Below, piece after piece: positions 42,965 to 51,274 of a stretch of DNA of 64,000 nucleotides (position 1 is the first letter of the stretch; each line of letters begins with the position of its first letter). The DNA comes from Actinomadura nitritigenes. GTDB lineage: Bacteria > Actinomycetota > Actinomycetes > Streptosporangiales > Streptosporangiaceae. Location: contig NZ_JAGEOK010000002.1 in the NCBI RefSeq assembly GCF_017573545.1, positions 186,001 through 250,000 of the forward strand, in the 5' to 3' direction. Under the pieces are notes generated by a model. That model was not told where the DNA came from. It saw nothing but the letters and a program-made list of their open reading frames with translations, and made no database searches. Position numbers and translations under genes: made by a program.

Positions 42965-42983
42965 GTTCACATGGATGAGCGGG

Positions 42984-43880
42984 TCACATCCAGTCGCCGC
43001 GGCCGTCCACGGCGAGCAGCCGGTTCATGGTCGCGGCGGACCAGGTGTGCTCCGGGACGGGGCGGTCGGTGTGCGCGCGGCGGGTCCGGCCGCCGGGGCG
43101 TCCCGCCGCGGCGGAGCCGGGGAACAGCACCTGTGAGGTCTCGCGGGCGGCGGTGACGACGAGGGGCGCGACGTTCTCCAGCGGCGTGTGGATGTCGCCG
43201 ACCAGGGAGATCCCCGCGACGGGGCCGTCCGCGCCGCGGACCGCGACGGCCACGCAGGCGATGCCGGGGAACGACTCGCCGCGCTCGAACGCCAGGCCGC
43301 GGCGCTGCCGGACGCGGTGCAGCTCCTGGTGCAGGGTGCCGAGCTCGCCGATGGTGCGGCTGGTCAGCCGGGTGATCCCGGTGCCGAGCAGCGCGTCCAC
43401 CTGCTCGGGCTCCAGCCAGGCGAGCATCGCCTTGCCGAGCGCGGTGGAGTGCGCGGGGGCGCGGCCGCCGACCCGGGACGGCACGGAGGCGGCGAGCCGC
43501 CCGCCGAGCTTGTCGAGGTAGAAGACCTCGGCGCCGTCCAGCACCGCGAGGTGCGCGACGAGGCCGGTGGTGACCTGCAGCTCGTGCAGGTACGGCGCGG
43601 CGGCCTCGCGGATCTTGCCGTGCCCGCCGTCCTGGCCGCCGAGGCCGAGCGCGCGCTGGCCGAGGCCGTAGCCGAAGGAGTGGTGGGCGAGCCACCGCTG
43701 CCGGACGAGCTGGTCGAGGATCCGGTGCGCGGTGGAGCGCGGCAGCCCGGTGCGGCGGGCCACGTCCTCCAGCGTGAGCCGGGCCGACGGCCCGTTGAAG
43801 GCGTCGAGGATCAGCGTCATCCGCTCGATCATCGAGGGCGGCGCATCGCGCCGCGTGGGCGCGGCCATGGTCTCGGTCAT
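42984..43880 (-). CDS. IclR-family regulator
   Basis: A 298-residue protein: N-terminal winged helix (RLTLEDVARRTGLPRSTAHR) and effector domain with ALGKAMLAWL and GIACVAVAVRGADG. An Arg-rich C-terminal extension of about 40 residues is unusual. GGGAGGTGC before the ATG. It sits in the steroid block, convergent with hsaB, and is the best local candidate for the activator that reads the shared promoter box. IclR proteins often activate aromatic catabolism. Confidence 0.87.
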   Translation of the reverse strand: MTETMAAPTRRDAPPSMIERMTLILDAFNGPSARLTLEDVARRTGLPRSTAHRILDQLVRQRWLAHHSFGYGLGQRALGLGGQDGGHGKIREAAAPYLHELQVTTGLVAHLAVLDGAEVFYLDKLGGRLAASVPSRVGGRAPAHSTALGKAMLAWLEPEQVDALLGTGITRLTSRTIGELGTLHQELHRVRQRRGLAFERGESFPGIACVAVAVRGADGPVAGISLVGDIHTPLENVAPLVVTAARETSQVLFPGSAAAGRPGGRTRRAHTDRPVPEHTWSAATMNRLLAVDGRGDWM

Positions 43881-44057
43881 CGCACCTCCCGGGAACACGA
43901 CTGAAATGAATTCTTGTTGAGTGGAATCTAGCAAGTCCTGGCGCGGACTGGAAGGGGTAGCGTCAGGCCAGGTCACGCAGGAGCAGCGGGCATCGGCCCG
44001 GAGCTCGGACGACGGCGGGGCCAGAAGTAGAACGTTTTTCTGTCGAGAGGGGACGCG

Positions 44058-44933
44058 ATGCATGTCGGCATCGTCACGCCGGTGGTGGCGCAGCCGCCGC
44101 ACGGGCACGGCGGCTGGGAGCGGGACGCCGGCATCGAGGAGATCGGGCGGATCGCCGAGACCGCCGACGGGCTCGGCTACCACCATCTGACCTGCAGCGA
44201 GCACGTCGCGGTACCGGTCGAGGCGGCCGAGCAGCGCGGCGGCGTCTACTGGGACCCGCTCGCCACCTTCGGCTACCTCGCCGCCCGCACCGCCCGGATC
44301 CGGCTCGCCACCCAGGTGCTCGTGCTCGGCTACCACCACCCGCTCGCGGTCGCCAAGCGGTACGGCACCCTCGACCGGGTCAGCGGCGGCCGGCTCACGC
44401 TGGGCCTCGGCGTCGGCAGCCTGGAGGAGGAGTTCGACCTGCTCGGCGCGCCGTTCGCCGGACGCGGCGCGCGCGCGGACGACGCCATCGCCGCACTGCG
44501 GGCGTCCCTGGCGGAGCGGGTGCCGGAGTACCACGGCGAGCACTACGACTTCTCGGGCATGGTCGTCGAGCCGCACGCCGTCCAGGAGCACGTCCCGTTC
44601 TGGATCGGCGGCCGCACGGCCCGCTCCCTGCGCCGGGCGCTCGCCGCCGACGGCTGGGTGCCGTTCGGGCTGCCGCTGTCCCGGCTCGCCGAGATGCTCG
44701 CCGAGGCCGACGTCCCGGACGGCTTCGACGTGGTGCTCGGCCCGTCCCGCCCGCTGGACCCGATCGGCGACGCGGAGGGCGCGGGCACGGCGCTCGTCCG
44801 GCTGCGGGAGGCGGGCGCGACGGTCGCCGGCGTCCGCATCGCCGCGGAGTCGGCCGCGCACTACTGCGAGCAGCTCGCCGCCCTCCGCGACCTCGCCGGC
44901 GCCTACGCCCTCACCTTTGGAGACACCCTGTGA
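44058..44933 (+). CDS. Luciferase-like (LLM) F420-type oxidoreductase
   Basis: A 291-residue TIM-barrel LLM protein: IGRIAETADGLGYHHLTCSE, IRLATQVLVLGYHHPLAVAK, RVSGGRLTLGLGVGS. Resembles the LLM at 33010-33891 but is not the same subfamily. GAGAGGGGACGCG precedes the ATG. GTGA overlap with the following SnoaL-like gene. Candidate redox step on a steroid intermediate. Confidence 0.8.
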   Translation: MHVGIVTPVVAQPPHGHGGWERDAGIEEIGRIAETADGLGYHHLTCSEHVAVPVEAAEQRGGVYWDPLATFGYLAARTARIRLATQVLVLGYHHPLAVAKRYGTLDRVSGGRLTLGLGVGSLEEEFDLLGAPFAGRGARADDAIAALRASLAERVPEYHGEHYDFSGMVVEPHAVQEHVPFWIGGRTARSLRRALAADGWVPFGLPLSRLAEMLAEADVPDGFDVVLGPSRPLDPIGDAEGAGTALVRLREAGATVAGVRIAAESAAHYCEQLAALRDLAGAYALTFGDTL

Positions 44934-45439
44934 CCGACCATGCCGTGACCGATGTCGAGACCCGGCTCGCCGCCCTCGAAGACCGGCTGCGCGCGCTGGA
45001 GGACGAGCGGGAGATCACCCGGCTGATCCTGTCCTACGGGCCGCTGGTCGACAGCGGCTGCGCCGAGGCCGTCGCCGCCCTGTGGGACGAGGACGGCGTG
45101 TACGACGTGGACGAGCTGATGATGGACGGCCGCCCCGCGATCGACGCGATGGTCCGGTCCGCGAACCACCGGCGCTGGATCGCGGGCGGCTGCGCGCACT
45201 TCGTCGGGCCGCCGCACGTCACCGTCGCCGGCGACGGGGCCACCGCCGTCGGCTACACGCTGATGATCGTGAACGGGGAGGACGGCTTCGCGCTGCGCCG
45301 CGCCACCGCCAACCACTGGACGCTGCGCCGCGGCCCGGACGGCTGGAGCGTCGCCAACCGGACGAACCGGGTGCTCGACGGCCGCCCCGAGTCCCCCGAC
45401 CTGCTCGCCTCCCACTTCCCCCACGCCGAACGGACCTGA
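44930..45439 (+). CDS. SnoaL-like (NTF2-fold) protein
   Basis: A 169-residue NTF2-fold protein starting with a helix (VETRLAALEDRLRALEDE) then ITRLILSYGPLVDSG, LWDEDGVYDVDE and HFVGPPHVTVAG. GTG start overlaps the LLM stop. This repeats the LLM plus SnoaL pairing seen at 32549-33891, suggesting both pairs perform linked reactions. Followed by a strong terminator. Confidence 0.78.
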   Translation: MTDHAVTDVETRLAALEDRLRALEDEREITRLILSYGPLVDSGCAEAVAALWDEDGVYDVDELMMDGRPAIDAMVRSANHRRWIAGGCAHFVGPPHVTVAGDGATAVGYTLMIVNGEDGFALRRATANHWTLRRGPDGWSVANRTNRVLDGRPESPDLLASHFPHAERT

Positions 45440-45448
45440 GCCGGAACC

Positions 45449-45481
45449 GCCGTGGCGCCCCCGGACGCGGGGCGCCACGGC
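45449..45481. terminator. Bidirectional hairpin terminator
   Basis: GCCGTGGCGCCCC (45449-45461) pairs with GGGGCGCCACGGC (45469-45481) around 7 nt, between convergent genes. Confidence 0.85.
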
Positions 45482-45487
45482 CGGTGG

Positions 45488-46543
45488 TCACGGCAGGAGG
45501 GACGCGGCGTCGAGGTCGAGGGCGTGGTGGGCGTGCCTCTCGGTCATCGTGCAGAACATCTCGTCGCCCCGGGCGGTGCGCTCGACCAGCATCGACGCGC
45601 CGATCGCCATGACGATGCCCTGGAAGGCGTGCCGGCGGTAGCCGTCCCAGCAGTCGTCCCAGGCCAGGTCCACGCCGCGACCGGTGAGGGCGGCGTGGTA
45701 GCGGCGGACGAGCGCCCGCTCGTGCTCGCGGCGGTCCTCCACGGGCAGGCTGGAGCCGAGGAAGTACGCGAGGTCGGCGGCGCCCGGCCCGTAGGCGCAG
45801 GTCTGCCAGTCCAGGACGACCGGGCGCGGCCCGCCGAACAGCAGGTTGTCGGCGCGGAAGTCGCCGTGCGTGAGGGTGGACGCGCCGTCCCGCGCGGCGA
45901 GGTAGCCGCCCAGCGACGGCAGGAAGTCCTCGATCAGGTCGATGACCTCGAGTTCCAGCCGTTCCGCGTACCGTTCCTTGAAGCCCTGGTACAGCCCGGT
46001 CACCATCGCGGTGGTGAACTCGGCGGCCTCCGCGCCGTGCCGGTTCAGCCAGGGCAGCTCGGCGAGGTCCGGATCGTTCCATCCGGCGGCGTGCAGGGCG
46101 GCCATCTCGTCGACCGCGGCGGCCGCCTCGTCCGGTGAGACGCCCGCGAGCTGGTCTCCCGCCCGCGCGGGCGCGAGGTCCTGGAGAAGGACGACGTACT
46201 CGTCCTTCTCGGCCTCGTAGGCGGAGAAGTAGCAGGCGGGCACGCTGGCGTCGAGCCCGCCCGCGACGCCCGCGTAGAAGCTCGCCTCCACCTCGTAGGT
46301 GCGGATCGCGCGGGCCGCGGCGCGGCCCGCCTCGTCCGCCGCCGGGACCTTCGCGATCATCGTGGCGGGCAGCCCGACGGGACCGTCATAGGTGAGGCTC
46401 AGGCGCAGGCTGTCGGAGACCTGGCCGGTGCCGACCGGCTCGGCGCCGACGACGGTGACCGCCGCGCCGTCCAGGTCGCCCGCGAGCGCCTCGGTCAGCC
46501 AGGACGCGGTCAGGCCGGCGCCGCCCGCGACCGGCCCGGTCAT
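45488..46543 (-). CDS. Phosphotransferase, ecdysteroid-kinase/APH-like
   Basis: A 351-residue kinase-like fold protein: nucleotide lysine K65 (MIAKVP), E84/E86 in YEVEASFY, catalytic Brenner motif HGDFRADN (D228, N233) and metal DWQ (D245). The helical middle (VPACYFSAYEAEKDEYVVLL) resembles ecdysteroid kinase-like proteins more than aminoglycoside kinases. Last gene of a three-gene minus-strand operon after the CrtC-like gene. A hydroxysteroid or hydroxylated isoprenoid kinase is a reasonable hypothesis, not shown. Confidence 0.78.
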   Translation of the reverse strand: MTGPVAGGAGLTASWLTEALAGDLDGAAVTVVGAEPVGTGQVSDSLRLSLTYDGPVGLPATMIAKVPAADEAGRAAARAIRTYEVEASFYAGVAGGLDASVPACYFSAYEAEKDEYVVLLQDLAPARAGDQLAGVSPDEAAAAVDEMAALHAAGWNDPDLAELPWLNRHGAEAAEFTTAMVTGLYQGFKERYAERLELEVIDLIEDFLPSLGGYLAARDGASTLTHGDFRADNLLFGGPRPVVLDWQTCAYGPGAADLAYFLGSSLPVEDRREHERALVRRYHAALTGRGVDLAWDDCWDGYRRHAFQGIVMAIGASMLVERTARGDEMFCTMTERHAHHALDLDAASLLP

Positions 46544-47520
46544 CGCGCGCCGCCTTCGGCGAGGTACGACCAGCCGTGGTCCCGCCAGCCGGGCGGCTGG
46601 TGCCATTCCGTCCAGCCGTGGCCGGTGCGGCCGTCCTCGGCCTCGAAACGGCAGAGCGCGCGCGGGAAATGCGCGGTCCGGCCGTCGGGCGAGACGACGG
46701 CGACGGGCGCGAACGCCAGCGGCGTCGCGGTCATCGGGACGCCCGGCACCCGCAGGTGCGACGACTCCGGCAGATCGTCCGCCGCGAAGCGCGTCTCGGC
46801 GGAGAAGCCGTCGCGGTGCTCGATCTCGCCGCCCGGCGGCACCGCGAACGACGGCCACGGGATCGCGAACCCGATGTTGGCCTGCATGCAGTGGAAGAAC
46901 GTGCCGTCGCCGAGGCGCCCGGACGACCAGAGCCACGACGTCTTCCACCAGTCGCGCTCCCCCCAGCTGTGGTCGCGCTCGCCGGGCGCGTCGACGGCGA
47001 GGGCCTCGTCCCCGACCGTGACGGTGCCGGAGACCGTGCACGGGATCTCGTAGCGCGGGATGTCCTTGTAGGGGTAGACGCCGCCGACGGTGTCCCATCG
47101 CAGATCGAAGGTGAGGCGCGTCGTCTCCGCGCCGGACGTGTCGCCGTACGCGGCGGTGGGGTCGGGCAGGATCGCGGCCTCGCCGTCGAGCCCGATCCGC
47201 ACCGGCCCGAACGGCTCGGCGATGGTCTGCGTCGCCTCGTACGCACCGGTCCGGACGTCGGTGGTGCCCGGCTTCGGCAGCGGGGCGTCGTTGTCGGCGA
47301 TCAGGACGAGCGGGCGGTCCTTCCCGGTGACGCACGCCCAGTACCAGGCGCGGTCCCAGTTCGGGTACAGGCCGAGCCGCACGTACCCGGCGACGGACCC
47401 GTCCGGTGCGGCGAAGTCGAAGTAGTAGGACTCGTTCCAGAGCACCTCGGACCCGGGCTCGTGCAGCCCCTCGTCCGCGGGCGTCAACTGCCAGGTTCCG
47501 TGATCGATGACCTTCGCCAT
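46540..47520 (-). CDS. CrtC-like (hydroxyneurosporene synthase-type) conserved protein
   Basis: A 326-residue protein with the repeated lipocalin-like beta pattern of CrtC/DUF7064 proteins and the signature GERDHSWGERDWW. CrtC relatives bind long hydrophobic isoprenoids and hydrate double bonds. ATGA overlap with the phosphotransferase downstream and 27 bp from the CoA ligase upstream. A steroid or terpenoid-binding role is inferred from fold and context. Confidence 0.7.
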   Translation of the reverse strand: MAKVIDHGTWQLTPADEGLHEPGSEVLWNESYYFDFAAPDGSVAGYVRLGLYPNWDRAWYWACVTGKDRPLVLIADNDAPLPKPGTTDVRTGAYEATQTIAEPFGPVRIGLDGEAAILPDPTAAYGDTSGAETTRLTFDLRWDTVGGVYPYKDIPRYEIPCTVSGTVTVGDEALAVDAPGERDHSWGERDWWKTSWLWSSGRLGDGTFFHCMQANIGFAIPWPSFAVPPGGEIEHRDGFSAETRFAADDLPESSHLRVPGVPMTATPLAFAPVAVVSPDGRTAHFPRALCRFEAEDGRTGHGWTEWHQPPGWRDHGWSYLAEGGAR

Positions 47521-47547
47521 GGGCGAACCTCCGGGGGTGGTCGGGGG

Positions 47548-49032
47548 TCAGGGGGCGGCGAGGCCGCGCAGGCGGCTCCTGGAGATCCTCCCAGCCGGGG
47601 TCCGCGGAAGCGAGGGCACGACGAGCACTTCGGACGGGCACTCGTGGTGCGCCATCCGGGACCGGCAGAACCCGATCACCTCGTCCGGGGTCAGGCCCGC
47701 GTCGGTGACCACGGCGGCGCAGACCCGCTGCCCCCCGTGCCCGTCCGGGACGCCGAACACGGCCGCCTCCGCCACGCCCGGCAGCGCCATGATCGTCCGC
47801 TCGGTCCCGGCCGGGTGCACGTTCTCCCCGGCGGCGGTGGTGATCACGTCGTCGGCGCGGCCCGCGATGTGCAGGTAGCCGGCCTCGTCGAGGTGCCCGA
47901 GGTCGCCGCTGCGCAGCCGGCCCGACGCGTCGAGGACCTCGCCGGTGCGGGCCGGATCGCGCCAGTAGCCGCGCATCATGAAGTCGGACCCGATGAGGAC
48001 CTCGCCCTGCTCGCCCGGCGCGCACTCCTCGTCCGTGCCGGGACGGACCACCGTGAACCGGACGCCGGGCACGGGCCGTCCGGCGGCGCCGAGCCTGCCG
48101 TCCGGGCCGTCCAGGACGTGGTCGGACGGCTCCAGGTGCGCGCAGAGCCCGCCCGCCTCCGTCAGCCCGTACGCCTGCGTGAACCCGGCGCCCGCGAGCA
48201 CCTTGGCCGCCGACTCCAGCAGCGGGCGCGGGATCGGCATGCCGTCATAGGCGATGTGCCGCAGGTCCGGGAGGTTCGCGCCGGTGCGGGACAGCTCGTC
48301 CAGCACGGTCCTGATCAGCGCCGGCTCCATCAGCGCGTGCGTGACGCGGTGGTAGCGCAGCGCGCGGACGATCGACGCGGGCGCCGCGTCCGCCGGGAAC
48401 AGCTGGGTCGCGCCGGACGCCAGGGCCATCTGCACCCAGCTCGACCCGGCGACGTGGAACACCGGCGGGACGATCAGCGCCGTCGACGACGGGGTCATCT
48501 CGAACGGCATCGGCATGGTGCACAGGGCGTCGTTCGGGCCGCGGTCGAGGAGCACGCCCTTCGGGGTGCCGGTGGACCCGGAGGTGAAGAACAGCAGCGC
48601 GGCGTCGCCGGGCTCCGGGGCGAGGACCGCGTCCGCGTCGATCGGGCCGTCCGACCAGGGCGGATCGCCGTCCGGGACGACGTGGTCCTGCTCGGCGAGG
48701 GCGGCGCTCCTCGCGTCGGCGACGAGCAGGGCGGGCTCGACGGAGTCCAGCACGGCCCGCAGCCCGGACGGGCCGAGCCGCCGGTTCAGCCCGGCGAGCA
48801 CGGCGCGGCGCCGCCACGCGCCGAGCAGCAGGACCGGGTAGGCGGCGTCGTTGCGGCCGAGCCAGCCGACCCGGTCGCCGGGCCCGACGCCGCGCCCGGC
48901 GAGGAACGCGGCGGCGCGGTCGGCGGCGGCGTCCAGCTCGCCCCAGGTGATCGAGGTGGTGGTGCCGATGACGGCGACGCGGTCCGGTTGCGTCCGGGCG
49001 AAGTCCCGCACGCGCTCGTCGATGCCGGTCAC
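47548..49032 (-). CDS. AMP-forming CoA ligase with catalytic Lys replaced by Arg
   Basis: A 494-residue ANL ligase: FFTSGSTGTPKGVLLDRGPN, YGLTEAGGLC, SGDLGHLDEAGYLHIAGR. The C-terminal motif reads PRTPAGRISRSRLRG, with Arg where the conserved adenylation Lys is expected. GTG at 49032 follows GGAGGGCC. It heads the operon with the CrtC-like and kinase-like genes. It may still catalyse thioester formation from a preformed adenylate, or be a binding protein. Confidence 0.82.
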   Translation of the reverse strand: MTGIDERVRDFARTQPDRVAVIGTTTSITWGELDAAADRAAAFLAGRGVGPGDRVGWLGRNDAAYPVLLLGAWRRRAVLAGLNRRLGPSGLRAVLDSVEPALLVADARSAALAEQDHVVPDGDPPWSDGPIDADAVLAPEPGDAALLFFTSGSTGTPKGVLLDRGPNDALCTMPMPFEMTPSSTALIVPPVFHVAGSSWVQMALASGATQLFPADAAPASIVRALRYHRVTHALMEPALIRTVLDELSRTGANLPDLRHIAYDGMPIPRPLLESAAKVLAGAGFTQAYGLTEAGGLCAHLEPSDHVLDGPDGRLGAAGRPVPGVRFTVVRPGTDEECAPGEQGEVLIGSDFMMRGYWRDPARTGEVLDASGRLRSGDLGHLDEAGYLHIAGRADDVITTAAGENVHPAGTERTIMALPGVAEAAVFGVPDGHGGQRVCAAVVTDAGLTPDEVIGFCRSRMAHHECPSEVLVVPSLPRTPAGRISRSRLRGLAAP

Positions 49033-49117
49033 GGTGGCCCTCCTAGGCTCTGGCGCGGTCGGGAGCGGCGATGAGGACATGGTCCGCCTCGGCCCGGCGG
49101 TAGTACAGGTGCGCGGG

Positions 49118-50197
49118 TCAGCGGAACCGGTCGATCAGCAGCCGGTCGCCGGCGCCGGGCCCGACGCCCCACACCGACGCGGTGCGGCCGACCTGCGCGA
49201 GGTCGTAGACCTGCGGCCAGCCGCCCAGGTCGTTGGCGGGACGCGGCACGCTCGTCCAGGTCGTCCCGTCGAAGTGCCGGTAGTAGGCGGTGCGGCTGTC
49301 CTGCAGCCACACCCCGCCCCGCCCGTCGGACGCGATGTCGCCGAGGAACCCGACGTCCTGGGCGTAGGCGCGGACCTGCTCGTAGGGCGAGGGCGTCTTC
49401 GTCACGGTGAACGCGGCGCCGTCCCAGTGGACGAGGGTCGGGCCTGAGAAGAGCGGGTCCTGCGGGATCGTGTAGAACCAGACGTCCTCCGGTGACAGTG
49501 CGACGACCTGAAGCACCCAGTGCGGCCAATCGCCGGGGATGTCCATCTGCGTCCAGGCCGTCCCGTCGTAGTGCCACAGGCCGTCGCCGGACGAGGTCAT
49601 GCCGCCGGCCCAGACGTCCTCGGGCGTCCGCGCGGCCAGCGCGTCCAGCAGGGTTCCGCTCGCGAGCGAGAGCCCCTCGTCCGTCCAGGTGCCGCCGGTC
49701 CGGCGGAAGACGGCGGCGCCGCTGCCGTCGGTGTTGGAGCCGATCGACCAGGCCTTGCCCCGGGAGTCGACCGAGACGGCCATCGGCAGCTGCCGCGGGT
49801 AGGCGACGGCCTTCCACGCGCGGCCGTTCCAGTGCAGCGACTTCGCCGTGGCGTCGCCGCCGCCCTGCCCCACGGCCCACACGTTGGACGGTCCGCGGGA
49901 CGCGACGTCCACCAGTTGGGGCGCGGTTCCGGCGGGCGCGGCCTGCGGCGCCCAGGCGCCGTGCCGGTAGCTCAGGATCAGCGGGGCGGACGAGGACGAC
50001 TGCGTGCCGACGGCCCAGGCGTGCCCGCGGTCGGGCGCCGTGACCCCGTAGAGCGCCGGAGCGGTCAGCCCGGTGATCTCGGTGGCGGTCCAGGCGCCGG
50101 ACGGGGCGTCGGCCAGCGCGGTGCCGGTCAGGCCGGCGGCGGTGACGGCGGCGGTGACGGCGAGCGCCGCGGTCCGGCGGCCGAGCAGGGTTCTCAC
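49118..50197 (-). CDS. Secreted beta-propeller-like protein
   Basis: A 359-residue exported protein: signal peptide (RRTAALAVTAAVTAAGL, cleavage near ALADAP) then about six repeats with the core VWAVG, VWAGG, VWFYT, VWLQD, VWGVG, suggesting a propeller. No catalytic residues recognised. GTG at 50197 is chosen (GGAGGAG 8 nt upstream). A strong inverted repeat covers its promoter. Confidence 0.75.
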   Translation of the reverse strand: MRTLLGRRTAALAVTAAVTAAGLTGTALADAPSGAWTATEITGLTAPALYGVTAPDRGHAWAVGTQSSSSAPLILSYRHGAWAPQAAPAGTAPQLVDVASRGPSNVWAVGQGGGDATAKSLHWNGRAWKAVAYPRQLPMAVSVDSRGKAWSIGSNTDGSGAAVFRRTGGTWTDEGLSLASGTLLDALAARTPEDVWAGGMTSSGDGLWHYDGTAWTQMDIPGDWPHWVLQVVALSPEDVWFYTIPQDPLFSGPTLVHWDGAAFTVTKTPSPYEQVRAYAQDVGFLGDIASDGRGGVWLQDSRTAYYRHFDGTTWTSVPRPANDLGGWPQVYDLAQVGRTASVWGVGPGAGDRLLIDRFR

Positions 50198-50223
50198 GGG
50201 ACGGTCTCCTCCCATGCGGGGAA

Positions 50224-50257
50224 CTCGATCGTGCCAGCATTCACTGGCATGATCGAG
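50224..50257 (-). promoter_or_regulatory. Long inverted repeat upstream of the propeller gene
   Basis: CTCGATCGTGCCAG (50224-50237) and CTGGCATGATCGAG (50244-50257) match at 13 of 14 positions around a 6-nt centre. Located 27 bp upstream of the start: operator or 5' leader hairpin. Confidence 0.7.
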
Positions 50258-50314
50258 CTGTAAAGCCGTCCCGTTCGTCCGTGGCCGGATCCGGCTATCC
50301 GCCGGTGGTCGTTC

Positions 50315-51118
50315 TCACGGGGTCAGGGCCATGCCGGCGAGCACCCGTCCGGCGAGCTCCGCGTCCCCCTTGGCCCGCACCTTCACCGCGTCCGGCCCGC
50401 ACCGTCCCGCCGTGAGCCGCACGTAGCACTCCCAGTCCATCTCCAGCTCGGCCGTCGCGTCGCCCGGCACCTCGCCGGCGAACGCGCCGCGCCCGTCGCC
50501 GTCCACCACGACGGCCACCCGGCGCTCGACCGGCCCGCCGATCCGGAACAGCACCGACTGCCCCGGCTCCGCCCCGGCCTTGCGCGCCACGACGAGCGGC
50601 AGCCCTTGGGCGAGGACGTCCCAGAAGCAGTCCGCCGCCGGCGCGTCCAGGTTGCCCGGGCGGCCGACCGCGCGGCGCACGTCCTGCTCGTGCGTCCAGC
50701 AGTCCATCGCGCGGAACCGCATGAACAGCGCGTACGTGCCCTGCTTCCCGTTCGGGAGCGTCGTGGGCTCGTCCGGGTCCAGGCCGGGCAGCTGGGCGAG
50801 GCGGCGCTCCAGCACGTCCGCCAGCTCGGCCGCGACCTGCGGCCCGGGGACGGACCGCCGCGCGTGCACGCCGGCCTCCAGGAACCGGGCGAAGTCGTTG
50901 CGGAGGTGGTCGAACTCGGGGACCTCGACCTCGGGGGACGGGTCGCCGAGCAGCGACGCCTCCACCGAGACCAGGTGGGAGAACTGGTCCTTGACCGTCC
51001 AGCCCGGGCAGTCGGTCGGGCGCTCCCACTCCGCCGCGCCGAGCGTCGCGGCAAGCGCGAGCGAGGAACGGACCGTCTGCTCGAACGCGGCGACGTTCCC
51101 GCGCATCTCGTCGTTCAT
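50315..51118 (-). CDS. Mycothiol-dependent enzyme/DinB-family protein (TIGR03083-like)
   Basis: A 267-residue protein with the MDMPI_N/DinB pattern: WERPTDCPGWTVKDQFSHLV (H in metal site), LRNDFARFLEAGVHAR, MRFRAMDCWTHEQDVRRAVG, then a C-terminal MDMPI_C sterol-carrier-like half. Members use mycothiol as thiol donor. ATG at 51118 follows AAGGACGCC. No direct link to the steroid operons is visible. Confidence 0.83.
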   Translation of the reverse strand: MNDEMRGNVAAFEQTVRSSLALAATLGAAEWERPTDCPGWTVKDQFSHLVSVEASLLGDPSPEVEVPEFDHLRNDFARFLEAGVHARRSVPGPQVAAELADVLERRLAQLPGLDPDEPTTLPNGKQGTYALFMRFRAMDCWTHEQDVRRAVGRPGNLDAPAADCFWDVLAQGLPLVVARKAGAEPGQSVLFRIGGPVERRVAVVVDGDGRGAFAGEVPGDATAELEMDWECYVRLTAGRCGPDAVKVRAKGDAELAGRVLAGMALTP

Positions 51119-51180
51119 CCCGGCGTCCTTCAGCAAGGGGGACAAGGCGTCCTCAATCTATCCAGAAGCCCCGGACGCGC

Positions 51181-51215
51181 CCGGGCGCCGCCCCCTGGGA
51201 AGGGGCGGCGCCCGG
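51181..51215 (-). terminator. Perfect 14-bp stem terminator of the SGNH lipase gene
   Basis: CCGGGCGCCGCCCC (51181-51194) and GGGGCGGCGCCCGG (51202-51215) around 7 nt. Confidence 0.85.
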
Positions 51216-51225
51216 GCCGGGAGGC

Positions 51226-51251
51226 GGCGCCGCGTCGCCGAACGCGGCGCC
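51226..51251 (-). terminator. Second hairpin after the SGNH lipase gene
   Basis: GGCGCCGCG (51226-51234) and CGCGGCGCC (51243-51251), 9-bp perfect stem with 8-nt loop, adjacent to the terminator at 51181-51215. Confidence 0.6.
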
Positions 51252-51274
51252 TCGTCGCCTCAGAGGCGGCCGTG

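Noticed and set aside
42965..42983. TGAGCGGGTC between the hsaB and iclR stops as another steroid box
   Set aside because: It lies between convergent stop codons with no promoter downstream; probably chance.
44028..44041. TAGAACGTTTTTCT upstream of the LLM gene as a KstR site
   Set aside because: Only the left half fits the consensus; the right half does not, and the steroid box is not at the expected distance.
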